Shown here: positions 41,275 through 49,969 of the stretch, in pieces
Numbering within the stretch: position 1 is the stretch's first letter
Layout of the letters: the number at the start of each line of letters is the position of its first letter
Virus record (IMG/VR): IMGVR_UViG_3300018079_000013
Location: 1 to 55,879 of that record
Origin: a virus
DNA length: 55,879 nucleotides
Direction: 5' to 3' (one strand)
The notes under the pieces: model-generated
Database searches by the model: none
The model's input: only the letters and a program-made list of their open reading frames with translations
What the model was told of the DNA's origin: nothing
Made by a program: the position numbers and the translations under genes

Positions 41275-43494
41275 TTACCTCCCTATCGGCCATAGTTGAA
41301 TCCCTCTTCCTTTCTTGGATACTTGAATCATCAAGCGTTGTTCCAATGTGTCTTGAATGTCGGTCATCATACGTGCATTCAAGTGGTGGTAGGACATCAC
41401 GTCGCCACGCATGATTCCGGGCTTACGTTCGATCAATCGATACACAGCCTGCATAAGTGTTTCGTCTTTCGACTGTCCAGAGTTCTTGACCAAATGCACA
41501 AAGTGTACTCCCCAACGTTGAATGTAAAAGGCCGCGCTTAACAAATCAGTTAGCTCCACAGTCAGTGCGTACTCTTCTGTGGGTTCTTTGCGCGCTGCGG
41601 CTAAAAGTGCAGCTAGCTTCAACATGGAGAAATACATGCGTGTGAACGATGGAAGTGCGGCGGTTTCCTCGGCAGTGCCTAGAGCAGCGCTCGTCATGGT
41701 TTGCTCCATGACATTCGCACGCTCCCATGCTTCATCCGTCAACTCGACATCGACGGTCTGCGGCAATGTCACCATAGAAGGGTTTGAAGGATCACCGACC
41801 TGTATGGTGATTTCATCCTTCGTATACATCTGATGAAGTGCTCCAAACGTTTGGCGCAGTTCGTCGCGACGTAGCGTGGACAATTCTACGCGTGGGCCAG
41901 TCAAGCGAACGCGTGTCAAATCTGTCTCTCCCCGCACGACTAAAAAACGCGGCATAAACCCCGATAGGAAATACGACTCGGGGATTAAACTGTAAGCTCT
42001 TTCAGTGACACCGCCACCGAAGAAAATAAAGATCGGTTCGACAAGCGATACTGAGCCTTTTTTCAAACGCTTTGCATAATGTTTCGGTACATCATACATG
42101 TGTGTTAGAATCTCTGGCACTCCACTCATGTAATCTTTGCGCTGAAAAGCATCGAGCAACCCAGTAATCTCGTCACGCATAAAGATGGAAACCATCTTTG
42201 GTCGGCTCGAAAGTGCATCGAGCAATCCTTCGGCAGAGGCATCCGACGCGACGACGAGAGAACGATCGATCTCATGTATGAAGTCCATCGCCATATTCAT
42301 CGCAGTCGTTTTTCTCGTCAGCGTAGAATCACCAAGAATCAATCCGAATAGATTAGTGTTAATTGGTGCGGGCAATGATGAGTGCACGCGAAGTGAAGTT
42401 GACATGAGAGCGGATAGGAGAATCGCACAGGACAACTCGTGAAACTCAGGAACGGCATCGGTGACTGTTTCTGCCCATCCTTTATATGAATCCATGATCG
42501 TGTCATCGAGCACATCAATCTCTGAAGCGGTTAGGAGTTGTGGCATTATAAGTTCCTGACGATATTCATTGATGAGTGCTTCGATGGACTTGTGCTGAAG
42601 CTCTGCCTTTAGAACTTCTCGCCACAGATGCGATTCAGGTCTACCGTCACGTTCGTACTTGTTGCATTTCGAAGTACGAGCAACTGCGAACGTTTCGTTT
42701 CGATTCATACCAACTTCGAAGCACGTGTTAATCAATCTCCACAAAGACTTCGACCAATCCTCGTTAGGTTCATCTCCATAGTAGCGAGCGAAAGCGGTCT
42801 GCTTAAGGTGATCCTTGTACATTTCAATAGTGATCATTACATCGGGTAAATCGCTAGCTTCAGGAAGGGGAATGCCAGTCCACTCTTCGAGTGGGGCGTC
42901 CTCGGTTCGCGCAAGTGTCTCGAAGACTTGTGGAGGCAGTAGTTTCTCTGATTTGAGAAGCACCTGAACCTCGGGAACGTCGTCCAGTTCATACTTGAAA
43001 TTGTACGTTCCAGGTACGCGAAGCAACTGTGTAAGATCGTGGCCCGACTTATCTACTCCAAGGTCAGCATGAGCGTATGCGACACGCTTGGAGTACATCT
43101 GTGCGTCAAGCGGATCAAGCTTGCGATCGAGACGCCACACAGCTTGGTAACGGCCAGGCGAAGATTCGATTACACACTGTGGCGGAATGTCAAGCTTGTC
43201 CGGCGTACATGTATCAAGGTCGGCCCACACAAGATTCTGCGGGATCGCGTTCTCTTTTCTACGTTTAGGTACGGATAATACGTTCACGCAATAGTAGATG
43301 TTCGAATTAGAAGATGCACGTCCGATATGGTCAACGATGTCGTCACGTTGTTTCGGCCACTCAAAAAACTCTTCGTTGAATTTCTCTCGTTGATACGGAC
43401 GAGGAATAGTGGCAATGCAGACGTATCCCTCGTCGTTTGAAAAGAGGTAGTCAAAGAAGTCGAGTTGAATCGACTGTTGTTCAAATACAGCCAC
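41275..43494 (-). CDS. RepB-type primase / DUF3987-like helicase fusion
   Basis: The 739-residue protein has an N-terminal archaeo-eukaryotic primase-type domain: VWADLDT (about residues 89-95), SSPGRYQAVWRLD, and the RepB-like DLTQLLRVPGTYNFK. The C-terminal half is an ATPase of the DUF3987 type, with a P-loop GDSTLTRKTT (about 390) and Walker B FMRDEITGLLD. Together these form a primase-helicase for DNA replication. A GTG start overlaps the macrodomain stop (TAGTG). Confidence 0.8.
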   Translation of the reverse strand: MAVFEQQSIQLDFFDYLFSNDEGYVCIATIPRPYQREKFNEEFFEWPKQRDDIVDHIGRASSNSNIYYCVNVLSVPKRRKENAIPQNLVWADLDTCTPDKLDIPPQCVIESSPGRYQAVWRLDRKLDPLDAQMYSKRVAYAHADLGVDKSGHDLTQLLRVPGTYNFKYELDDVPEVQVLLKSEKLLPPQVFETLARTEDAPLEEWTGIPLPEASDLPDVMITIEMYKDHLKQTAFARYYGDEPNEDWSKSLWRLINTCFEVGMNRNETFAVARTSKCNKYERDGRPESHLWREVLKAELQHKSIEALINEYRQELIMPQLLTASEIDVLDDTIMDSYKGWAETVTDAVPEFHELSCAILLSALMSTSLRVHSSLPAPINTNLFGLILGDSTLTRKTTAMNMAMDFIHEIDRSLVVASDASAEGLLDALSSRPKMVSIFMRDEITGLLDAFQRKDYMSGVPEILTHMYDVPKHYAKRLKKGSVSLVEPIFIFFGGGVTERAYSLIPESYFLSGFMPRFLVVRGETDLTRVRLTGPRVELSTLRRDELRQTFGALHQMYTKDEITIQVGDPSNPSMVTLPQTVDVELTDEAWERANVMEQTMTSAALGTAEETAALPSFTRMYFSMLKLAALLAAARKEPTEEYALTVELTDLLSAAFYIQRWGVHFVHLVKNSGQSKDETLMQAVYRLIERKPGIMRGDVMSYHHLNARMMTDIQDTLEQRLMIQVSKKGRGIQLWPIGR

Positions 43495-43928
43495 TATAAA
43501 GTGACTACGGTGAACCTGTTGTCAAGAAGAGGCTCGATTGCGGCATGTACTACGCCCCATTCTAATCTACCGTTACCACAACCAGGACGAGGCATAGCTA
43601 CCGTCTTAAACTGCCATGCGTTAACGAATTTAACTAACTCGTGGACGCTTCTGACGATCAATATAATGTCTGCCTTTTCGTACCAAGCATGCTTAACAGG
43701 AAATGTTATCAAATGATAAACGGTGCCCAACCTAAATCCATATACGTGATTTCCACTAGTTCGTATCGCAATGCCTAAAAGCTCAGGCAAGTTAGGCCAC
43801 TTGTTTGCAGCTTCAAGTGCGCAACCTTTCCCCATAACGGCCTTACCGTTAGTCTTGACGGTACCATTAGTTGTAATGACAATTGCATCCGCGTCAGTAG
43901 ACCACAGATCAACCGTTTTTTCTAACAT
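43494..43928 (-). CDS. Macrodomain protein (ADP-ribose-binding)
   Basis: A single macrodomain of 144 residues: ADAIVITTNGTVKTNGKAVM with the MGKGCALEA loop near residues 33-41, and RPGCGNGRLEWGVV. The pattern is close to Poa1p/ADP-ribose-phosphate phosphatase types. It is encoded beside the primase and ssDNA-binding genes. It could remove ADP-ribose marks or bind NAD-derived signals used in host defence; that is inference. Confidence 0.8.
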   Translation of the reverse strand: MLEKTVDLWSTDADAIVITTNGTVKTNGKAVMGKGCALEAANKWPNLPELLGIAIRTSGNHVYGFRLGTVYHLITFPVKHAWYEKADIILIVRSVHELVKFVNAWQFKTVAMPRPGCGNGRLEWGVVHAAIEPLLDNRFTVVTL

Positions 43929-43944
43929 GCCAATCCTCCTCTAA

Positions 43945-43985
43945 TAAGGACGCGAAGGGGGGCACCGCAGCACCCCCCTTTTCTC
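43945..43985 (-). terminator. GC-rich hairpin between SSB and macrodomain genes
   Basis: On the minus strand, GGGGGG and CCCCCC flank a short TGC-rich loop, followed by only two U residues. It sits in the 70-base gap after the ssDNA-binding gene and may attenuate or process the transcript. Confidence 0.5.
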
Positions 43986-43998
43986 TCCTGGCGCGTTG

Positions 43999-44523
43999 TT
44001 AGATTGGCTGTCCTGCGCCTGCCGCAACCGCTGTACCGGCAGGCTTGTAACCCTTCACGTCGTTGTCGAAGTCGTTGGTCAGACTGTTGATTGATCGACC
44101 AACGGTGACAACAAGTTCGCGGCCTGCGAGTGCATCGGTATCCAGACGGAAACCCTTCTTGGAGATTTCCTCACGAGTGTAACCAGCCGCGAGCAGGAAG
44201 TTAAGCATCGTTCCTCTGTGATACGCCTGCTTGTCCGCAGGAATTTTACCATCGGCCGGAACGAAAATCTTGCCGAACACGCGACGGTTCTTGACCTTCT
44301 CACCGTTCTTTTCGTCGTCGGTGATAGCAAGCTGAATGTTTAGGTATGGTGTTTGATCGGGCAATTTCTTTGATCCGTCGGGATTCGACGTTGCTCGCCA
44401 TTCCGGCGGAACCGGAATCTGCACATTGTACGACCCGGCGGGCACTGCTTCGAACTTACCTGCGCTTTCGTCCGCGCCTGTTAGATCGAGTACACCATCG
44501 AACACTGATTCTGCTTCGCTCAT
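43999..44523 (-). CDS. Single-stranded DNA-binding/recombination protein, DUF669-like
   Basis: The 174 residues have an OB-fold-like beta pattern (PAGSYNVQIPVPPEW, YLNIQLAITDDEKNGEKVKN, RVFGKIFV) and a flexible Gly/Ala-rich C-terminus ending AGAGQPI. It is directly coupled (ATGA) to a Sak4-like ATPase, a known partner arrangement for phage recombination proteins. It probably coats ssDNA during replication. Confidence 0.7.
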   Translation of the reverse strand: MSEAESVFDGVLDLTGADESAGKFEAVPAGSYNVQIPVPPEWRATSNPDGSKKLPDQTPYLNIQLAITDDEKNGEKVKNRRVFGKIFVPADGKIPADKQAYHRGTMLNFLLAAGYTREEISKKGFRLDTDALAGRELVVTVGRSINSLTNDFDNDVKGYKPAGTAVAAGAGQPI

Positions 44524-45233
44524 TTCTTACTCTCCTTCGTTGGCATATCAGCTCTGAACTTATCCCACAAACCACTGAACGTTGGTGCTTCCTCGACACC
44601 ATCGAAAACATTGAGACGATCTTTCACGCGCAACGTCTCAGTTTTCATGGTCTGCAAGTACCTTACGGGTTTGCCATTCGTTACCTCCACGCGTAGATGA
44701 CCAACAACGTCTACGAAACCAGGAACAGAAATATTCATCTGCCCGGCGAATTGCGCGAATTTAACCTTGCGTTTAAAGTTGTCTTCCTCCGATCCTTCGT
44801 GAGCCGTGAAAATCACGTTGCAGGGCAAGTCCTTGTACGCACGTATGATCTTCGTGATATGGTTTCCCGTTTTGTAGTAGGAGCGCTGATCCGGTACGCC
44901 TTCCTCGATTTTCGGATTCTCCTTAGCATACGCATCGTTCACTTGCATGAGGTCGATTTTGTACAACTCGGAAGTAGAATCGATCGCGACTGTTTTATAT
45001 GGTAGTTGATCTTTTCCGTCCTTATCCTTCGTTATGGCATTAAACAGATCGAGAAATATTCCACGTACTGCTTCATACGATCGAGCCTGTTTACGATCGA
45101 TGTTCTTTACCTTCCTGATTGTTTTCCATCCCCCATCGATGTCGATGAGAAGTACGGGTGACGTATCAGGGTGCTCGGCGGCAGTTCCAATGAAGTGCGT
45201 CTTACCCGAGCCAGGTTCCCCAAAGAGAAGCAA
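44520..45233 (-). CDS. Sak4-like RecA-type ATPase
   Basis: A RecA-fold ATPase with Walker A GEPGSGKT (just inside the N-terminus), LLIDIDGGWKT, and VAIDSTSELYK (Walker B-like strand), as in Sak4 single-strand annealing ATPases. The first usual start is TTG at 45233, but coding-like sequence continues 27 codons upstream to the stop of the previous gene without ATG, GTG or TTG. The true N-terminus is likely longer. Coupled to the ssDNA-binding gene. Confidence 0.8.
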   Translation of the reverse strand: MLLFGEPGSGKTHFIGTAAEHPDTSPVLLIDIDGGWKTIRKVKNIDRKQARSYEAVRGIFLDLFNAITKDKDGKDQLPYKTVAIDSTSELYKIDLMQVNDAYAKENPKIEEGVPDQRSYYKTGNHITKIIRAYKDLPCNVIFTAHEGSEEDNFKRKVKFAQFAGQMNISVPGFVDVVGHLRVEVTNGKPVRYLQTMKTETLRVKDRLNVFDGVEEAPTFSGLWDKFRADMPTKESKK

Positions 45234-45314
45234 GCTGATCCAATCAACTTCCTCGTCAGGAGCATACGCGCCAATTTTGACACGTAGCTCATCAAGCGCT
45301 GTTGTGGCTATGAT

Positions 45315-45548
45315 TCACTCCCCCTCTCTTATTACTTGTATCGCTTCAAGATAAGGGGCGACGAAGTTGTCAAGTCCTTCGATGATTATGCATGTTCGTC
45401 CAGTACGCGATGTCTTAAGTGCAATAGGCATTTCAGGATCAGGGAATGACATCTCTAGGTATTCAACTGATACCGTTAGCTCGCCTTTCCTATTATCATT
45501 GGGATCGTTCCTGTACGGGATTACTCTAGGATACACTACGCTGTCCAT
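45315..45548 (-). CDS. Hypothetical 77-residue beta-rich protein
   Basis: The start MDSVVYPRVIPYRNDPNDNR at 45548 overlaps the upstream gene by 13 bases. Beta-prone segments (LTVSVEYLEMSF, GRTCIIIEGLD) suggest a compact fold. The C-terminal end runs to a stop directly before the ATPase. Unknown role. Confidence 0.6.
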   Translation of the reverse strand: MDSVVYPRVIPYRNDPNDNRKGELTVSVEYLEMSFPDPEMPIALKTSRTGRTCIIIEGLDNFVAPYLEAIQVIREGE

Positions 45549-45886
45549 CTTTCTGCATGCAAGCCAGATATTCCACCTGTAGGAGTTTTGCAGGATGTAT
45601 TGAAACCAATCTTGCCTGCTGGCGCTCCACATTTAGGACATTCATGTGCCCACGCACAATCGTTCGGCGTTTCGCAATGCCCACAGTAGTTACATGGGAT
45701 AGTTGTGACGGTAGGGTCGGGCACGACTCCGACATGCGTATCGCCGCTCTCTACCGTCACGTGAGCGCTCGCGGCATTCTTGTACTCGCCCCCGGTGACG
45801 CGAGTAGGCAGGCTATTATAGTCTACCTCCGGGGGCGAGTTCTTTAGAAACTCGGTTTCGTCTATGATTTCGAAAAGATCACTCAT
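45536..45886 (-). CDS. Hypothetical 116-residue zinc-ribbon protein
   Basis: An acidic N-terminus is followed by a C-terminal cluster IPCNYCGHC, CAWAHECPKCG and SCK, a likely zinc ribbon. It starts by ATGA overlap with a 26-residue membrane peptide. Function unknown; zinc ribbons often bind nucleic acid. Confidence 0.65.
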   Translation of the reverse strand: MSDLFEIIDETEFLKNSPPEVDYNSLPTRVTGGEYKNAASAHVTVESGDTHVGVVPDPTVTTIPCNYCGHCETPNDCAWAHECPKCGAPAGKIGFNTSCKTPTGGISGLHAERWTA

Positions 45887-45963
45887 CGACCGAACAACTC
45901 CACGATTAGCCAGATAACACAGAATAGGAACAGACCACCAAAGACGGCTGCAAATGAGATCAC
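45883..45963 (-). CDS. 26-residue membrane peptide
   Basis: A GTG start at 45963 gives a peptide made of one transmembrane helix (SFAAVFGGLFLFCVIWLIVE). Its TGA overlaps the following ATG. The overlap supports translation; the short length leaves doubt. Confidence 0.5.
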   Translation of the reverse strand: MISFAAVFGGLFLFCVIWLIVELFGR

Positions 45964-45972
45964 CCTATGAAC

Positions 45973-46143
45973 CTAATTATGGTCATCACATTCCTTGTGG
46001 CACCATTCGCCGTCGATCAGTACGATGGTATCACCTTCGTAGATTTTCTCATCGCAAACTCCACATCGACTATTACGACTTGCAACAGTTTCGGGTTTAT
46101 CCTCTTGTGAAAGAAACTCTTGGAGATCAGGAGGTTCAATCAT
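45973..46143 (-). CDS. 56-residue zinc-binding protein
   Basis: The start MIEPPDLQEFLSQEDK overlaps the previous stop (ATGA). CGVCDEKIYEGD and a C-terminal WCHKECDDH form a likely zinc site, as in small treble-clef or LIM-like folds. An alternative GTG at 46164 would overlap the upstream gene by 25 bases. Confidence 0.6.
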   Translation of the reverse strand: MIEPPDLQEFLSQEDKPETVASRNSRCGVCDEKIYEGDTIVLIDGEWCHKECDDHN

Positions 46144-46265
46144 GTTCTTGGTTTGTAGGCGCACGCGCCACAGATGATTGTACGTCCATTATTGATTACG
46201 AAACCATGTGACTTCTTACCACAAAGAGCACCCTTGCACCAACCACAAACGCGACGTAGTTTCAT
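46140..46265 (-). CDS. 41-residue zinc-finger-like protein
   Basis: The ATG overlaps the upstream stop and its own TGA overlaps the next ATG. The 41 residues start MKLRRVCGWCKGALCGKKSH and contain a second pair, CGAC, near the end: a four-cysteine zinc site. Real by coupling and pattern. Confidence 0.65.
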   Translation of the reverse strand: MKLRRVCGWCKGALCGKKSHGFVINNGRTIICGACAYKPRT

Positions 46266-46462
46266 TGATTAATCACATGTGACCTATCTCCCCGCCAGAG
46301 TATCACAACTTTATCTGCCGTGCCATCTAGCAAGTTTTCATATACCGAGATTTCAACAACGTTGCCGAAGCAATCACATCCCTCCGATATAACTCGGAGT
46401 TCTGGATCAAACTGATCTAGCCGCTCGCGCAACTGTGATACCGTCATTGAGTTATCTATCAC
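46262..46462 (-). CDS. Hypothetical 66-residue protein
   Basis: A GTG start at 46462 follows GAGGTTAACC. The core, MTVSQLRERLDQFDPELRVI, with two cysteines (EGCDCFGN) and a final VVILWRGDRSHVINQ, resembles small helix-beta phage proteins. Unknown function. Confidence 0.6.
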   Translation of the reverse strand: MIDNSMTVSQLRERLDQFDPELRVISEGCDCFGNVVEISVYENLLDGTADKVVILWRGDRSHVINQ

Positions 46463-46610
46463 GGTTAACCTCGTACTTCATGGTGTAAGGGTCAAGTTCC
46501 TTTGGCATTTCGATGTTATAGAAATGACGATGCCACCACGACAGATAGCTAGGCCAATCAAAAAATCCTAGCAATCTCGCTATCTCGTCCATTCCAGCTT
46601 TATCTATCAC
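46452..46610 (-). CDS. 52-residue protein
   Basis: A GTG start at 46610 (GTGATAGATAA) overlaps the nuclease stop. Its own end, YEVNRDR then TAA, sits across another GTGATAGATAA that starts the next gene. The Trp-rich centre (FFDWPSYLSWWHRHFYNI) is distinctive. No family is recognised. Confidence 0.6.
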   Translation of the reverse strand: MIDKAGMDEIARLLGFFDWPSYLSWWHRHFYNIEMPKELDPYTMKYEVNRDR

Positions 46611-47862
46611 GATTAGCCTCGTAACCATCGGAGAGAATCCCCTGCCAGTCCGAACCGTCGTCCGCAGCGATGCACGGTGTACGGAACGCGCACGTTAGGC
46701 AACGGTATTCGCCTGTGGGGTTTGGGTACACGCGCGGCATATCGAGCATTTCAAGTGCTATCATCTTTAGGTGACGACCCGTAGCTGCGATTTCGTACTT
46801 GTTTCTCGTAACGATATCGCGCTGTACAAACAAGCTGTCGCCCTGCTCCACGAGGTACGTGTAATATTGTTGCGCTTTCTCGTTCGTTCGGAACCAATGA
46901 TCATAGTTTTCGTTGCCAACGATCAATGCCTGAAATAGATCGGCAGTAGTTCCCTCTTCGGCACGATTGATTGACGGGAAGCCATGCTTTGTTATCGTTG
47001 GTAGCTTTGGGAAGTTCTTTCGCATCGCGTTGTAGATAACGCGATCAACTACCTTATCTTTCCAGGGAAGATCATAGATAGCAGCTTCTTGAATCGTCGC
47101 CCAAAGGTAATTACTGCACTGCTCATCCTTATTAAGCTTCTCGAAGTAGGCATCATCGATTCGTGCAGCCGTCTTGTCTTCGTAGATACCGCACTTGTCG
47201 ATTTCAGGCCACCATACAACGGCGTCTCGTTTTCCTCTCGCGTGTACTTGGAGTCTCTTACCATAATTAGGAGACTCTAAACGTTGGTCTTTCCAGTCGA
47301 ATTCGAGCGGGATTGAATATGTAGACTCGGCAGCGAGCACAATAAAGTCATCATTCTTTTCTGCATAGCTCTTGTAGAATTCCATCATGCCGATGCCGAG
47401 TTCACGATGCAATTGCCACTCGTCTTCGATTTGCTCAGGCGCAGGCAGAAGATCACGTAGACCTTTAATTTCGAAAAGTCGTGGAGTACCTTCCTTGTCT
47501 ATGTGGCGATTACGCGGTGTTACACGAGGATGAATGTCGTAAACGCGATCAAGCCAATCCTCGGTAACAACGCCACCTTCCCATTGATACGTCCAGTAGG
47601 TCAGGAAGGATTCAACAGGATCGTGGCTAAGGATCGGATCGTAGAACTTTTCGAGCGCGTAGTGAATCGCTGATCCGAATGCCAGTGGGAAGTTGATTCC
47701 GTAGATTGACACCTTGCGCCGTAGGTTCGTGCGTGTCGGTGAAGTCCAATCCCAATAGCGCCGACACCGTTTGAAGTTTGCGATGTCAGATGAGTGAATG
47801 GGAATGATATCCCACTTGGACGGTATCTCCGGGGGCTTCGTAACTACTTCTGTGGAACCCAC
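46600..47862 (-). CDS. Cas4/RecB-like PD-(D/E)XK exonuclease
   Basis: A 420-residue protein with the PD-(D/E)XK core GKRDAVVWWPEIDKCG then IYEDKTA (about residues 215-235). A cysteine lies in CRRYWDW near the N-terminus, and CLTCAFRTPC lies near the C-terminus, fitting a 4Fe-4S cluster as in Cas4/AddB-type nucleases. Phage members process DNA ends for recombination. It is the first gene after the promoter at 47914-47942. Confidence 0.8.
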   Translation of the reverse strand: MGSTEVVTKPPEIPSKWDIIPIHSSDIANFKRCRRYWDWTSPTRTNLRRKVSIYGINFPLAFGSAIHYALEKFYDPILSHDPVESFLTYWTYQWEGGVVTEDWLDRVYDIHPRVTPRNRHIDKEGTPRLFEIKGLRDLLPAPEQIEDEWQLHRELGIGMMEFYKSYAEKNDDFIVLAAESTYSIPLEFDWKDQRLESPNYGKRLQVHARGKRDAVVWWPEIDKCGIYEDKTAARIDDAYFEKLNKDEQCSNYLWATIQEAAIYDLPWKDKVVDRVIYNAMRKNFPKLPTITKHGFPSINRAEEGTTADLFQALIVGNENYDHWFRTNEKAQQYYTYLVEQGDSLFVQRDIVTRNKYEIAATGRHLKMIALEMLDMPRVYPNPTGEYRCLTCAFRTPCIAADDGSDWQGILSDGYEANRDR

Positions 47863-47876
47863 GTTTACCGCTTTCC

Positions 47877-47942
47877 CGCGTGTGCATGCACGCGTGTCTA
47901 AAAAGGAAGATGGAGCTTAGCAGGTTTCATGCCCTTTGTCAA
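47877..47942 (-). promoter_or_regulatory. Leftward sigma70-like promoter with palindromic operator
   Basis: On the minus strand TTGACA (47937-47942), 17 bases, TAAGCT (47914-47919). About 20 bases downstream of the -10 lies GTGCATGCAC inside a near-palindrome (about 47879-47896). The layout suggests a regulated promoter for the Cas4-like nuclease and the replication genes below it. Box matches are by eye. Confidence 0.6.
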
Positions 47943-47955
47943 GGGGTTCGTTGCG

Positions 47956-48408
47956 TTATTTCAAACCATCGTTTCCTGGTTGATTGTCTCGATCAAACTT
48001 CTTTCCCGCATAGAAAATACTTGCCTTCCCTCCCTGAGTGAACAGCGGAGGAGTCTCGTCGCAGGGGCCGGGGATGTCAGCGGCGAGGGCAAGTGTGGCA
48101 AGCTCACGGGCGTGTCCGGGGTCGGCCGTGTGTGTGACATTCCGCAGCGCCCCCTCCAGCTCCTTCATGCGGGCTTCGGCTGCTTCGGCATGACGCTTTG
48201 AAATCTCGCGCGTTGCGAGCCATCCTCGTTCAGACTCTTGGCGTTGATAGACAGCTTCATCCCGCTCCCGCTCAGCCTCTGCGATGCGGGCTTCGAGGCG
48301 GGCGAGGGCGGCGTCGGCATCGCGGTAAGCATGACGCCGTTGTATGGTGGCCGGGGTTACCAGCGCCTCCCGCACGATCCGCACGTCTTCAAGAATTGAA
48401 GATTTCAT
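47956..48408 (-). CDS. GC-rich coiled-coil protein, possible recent acquisition
   Basis: The start MKSSILEDVRIVREALV overlaps the helicase end by 20 bases. The 150 residues are Ala/Glu/Arg-rich coiled coil (DAALARLEARIAEAERERDE, KRHAEAAEARMKELEGALRN). The DNA is clearly GC-richer than its surroundings. Similar Arg/Glu coiled-coil proteins occur as accessory genes of other phages. It looks transferred; function unknown. Confidence 0.65.
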   Translation of the reverse strand: MKSSILEDVRIVREALVTPATIQRRHAYRDADAALARLEARIAEAERERDEAVYQRQESERGWLATREISKRHAEAAEARMKELEGALRNVTHTADPGHARELATLALAADIPGPCDETPPLFTQGGKASIFYAGKKFDRDNQPGNDGLK

Positions 48409-49969
48409 CAAACCACTTTTTCTTTCTGTCAAGTTTACCCTTGACGTATTGATCGACTGTGTTCTTGGCATTAATGTAGATGATTTCGGGGATAGCTTTC
48501 TGCCCAGGACGATATACCCGGCCAACTCCCTGCATCATGTTCTTTGGCGACCAGTCTCTATCGAGGAAGATGAGATATTGTGCACTAGCGAGACTGATTG
48601 ATTCCCCACCTAGTGCCAACGTGGACATGAATACCTTATGCTCTTTCCGTGGGAACACATCATGCCATAGATGATAACGTTCACTATCCGAGTGCTTCTG
48701 CTTCATGTGCAAGTATGGTATGTCCTTAGTACCAAGTCGATTCGCAAGTAACTCAAGTGGATCGCGGAAACACGAGAAGACTACCACCTGCGGCTTGTGT
48801 CCGTTTTCCCACTCGACTTCGCTCAAGATGTCCATGACTTCATCTAGTTTCGAAGACGGCTCGACCAACGAGATATCAGTGATTGTTCGTCCCTGATTTA
48901 CGTTGAATTGACGATCATTCACTTGTGGAGTCGCAACGCAGATTTGTCGCAATCGACTCAGCATCGAAATCACGTTCGGTGAAGTAATCGGTTCGCCTGC
49001 TTGATCGAGCGTTCGAAGTGCATTTTTGATTTCGTTGTACATTGTCCGCTGTATACGTGACAATTCAACTTCGCGCGCCGATTCAATAGGATGACCGATA
49101 TCTTTGTGAACTTCAGCCATCATACGACGTGGCCCGACTGATTTGCGTAGCGCACGAAACTCATCGACTCTGTACTTTCGGATTCCAACTATTACACGGA
49201 AGTTCTGGGGAGTCAATACTTCCTCACAGAAATGAGTACGAAACGGCCAGTACGCTTTCCTACTACCCATCGGCCATACGCCGCTCGATCCATCATGGTC
49301 AAGAAAGTCTAGGATGCTCCATATCTCGGCGGGGTTGTTTACGAATCCTGTACCTGTCATTGCATGACGATACTTTGCACGTGGACTGAACGACTTGATG
49401 TTCTTTGTCCATTGCGTATCGCGGTTCTTCATCCTGTGTGCTTCGTCAGCAAGGATAAACGTCCAATCGATCTTGCCAAGCCTTTCCCATAGTGCAGGGG
49501 CACCATCGGGATCGCTTTTCTTTAATCCTGCTTTATTGGTAAAGCAGTCATAGTGTGCGAGCACAATTGTTGGATCGTTGAAATAGCCTAGTCGCAAGTC
49601 CTGAAACACATCGTTGCGATCAGCCTGAAATTCAACGTCGCCAACGCGTTCTACAAGATCACTTACGTACAGATTGTACAATCTCCACTTCGGAATGCAC
49701 TTTGGAATCGCATCGAAGTATGTTCCTTTACCACCCTTCGATGTTATGATGAGCGCTTTCGGAACATCGCCCGTTTCACGTTTGTCCATCGTGCACAAAT
49801 GGTCGAGGAGCCACAATCCTGTGGAGGTTTTATACGCTCCCATTTCCGACCAATTTGCCGACGCTTGTTTTTCGGCAAGGAGTTTCAAGTCCTCGACTTG
49901 CCACGGCGTCATTACGTAACGGGTGCCATCTGTTAATGGCTGAAACAGATCGATGAGTTGGTCAGTCAT
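48389..49969 (-). CDS. SNF2/SWI2-type DNA helicase
   Basis: The 526-residue protein has helicase motifs in order: a motif I-like SEMGAYKT (about residue 40), ADEAHRMKN (DEAH, about 175), MTGTGFVNNP (III), VVVFSCFRDPLELLANR (IV), STLALGGESISLASAQYLI (V), and GRVYRPGQK (VI, about 485). SNF2-family phage helicases act in replication or recombination. The start MTDQLIDLFQ at 49969 overlaps the upstream stop by ATGA. Confidence 0.85.
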   Translation of the reverse strand: MTDQLIDLFQPLTDGTRYVMTPWQVEDLKLLAEKQASANWSEMGAYKTSTGLWLLDHLCTMDKRETGDVPKALIITSKGGKGTYFDAIPKCIPKWRLYNLYVSDLVERVGDVEFQADRNDVFQDLRLGYFNDPTIVLAHYDCFTNKAGLKKSDPDGAPALWERLGKIDWTFILADEAHRMKNRDTQWTKNIKSFSPRAKYRHAMTGTGFVNNPAEIWSILDFLDHDGSSGVWPMGSRKAYWPFRTHFCEEVLTPQNFRVIVGIRKYRVDEFRALRKSVGPRRMMAEVHKDIGHPIESAREVELSRIQRTMYNEIKNALRTLDQAGEPITSPNVISMLSRLRQICVATPQVNDRQFNVNQGRTITDISLVEPSSKLDEVMDILSEVEWENGHKPQVVVFSCFRDPLELLANRLGTKDIPYLHMKQKHSDSERYHLWHDVFPRKEHKVFMSTLALGGESISLASAQYLIFLDRDWSPKNMMQGVGRVYRPGQKAIPEIIYINAKNTVDQYVKGKLDRKKKWFDEIFNS

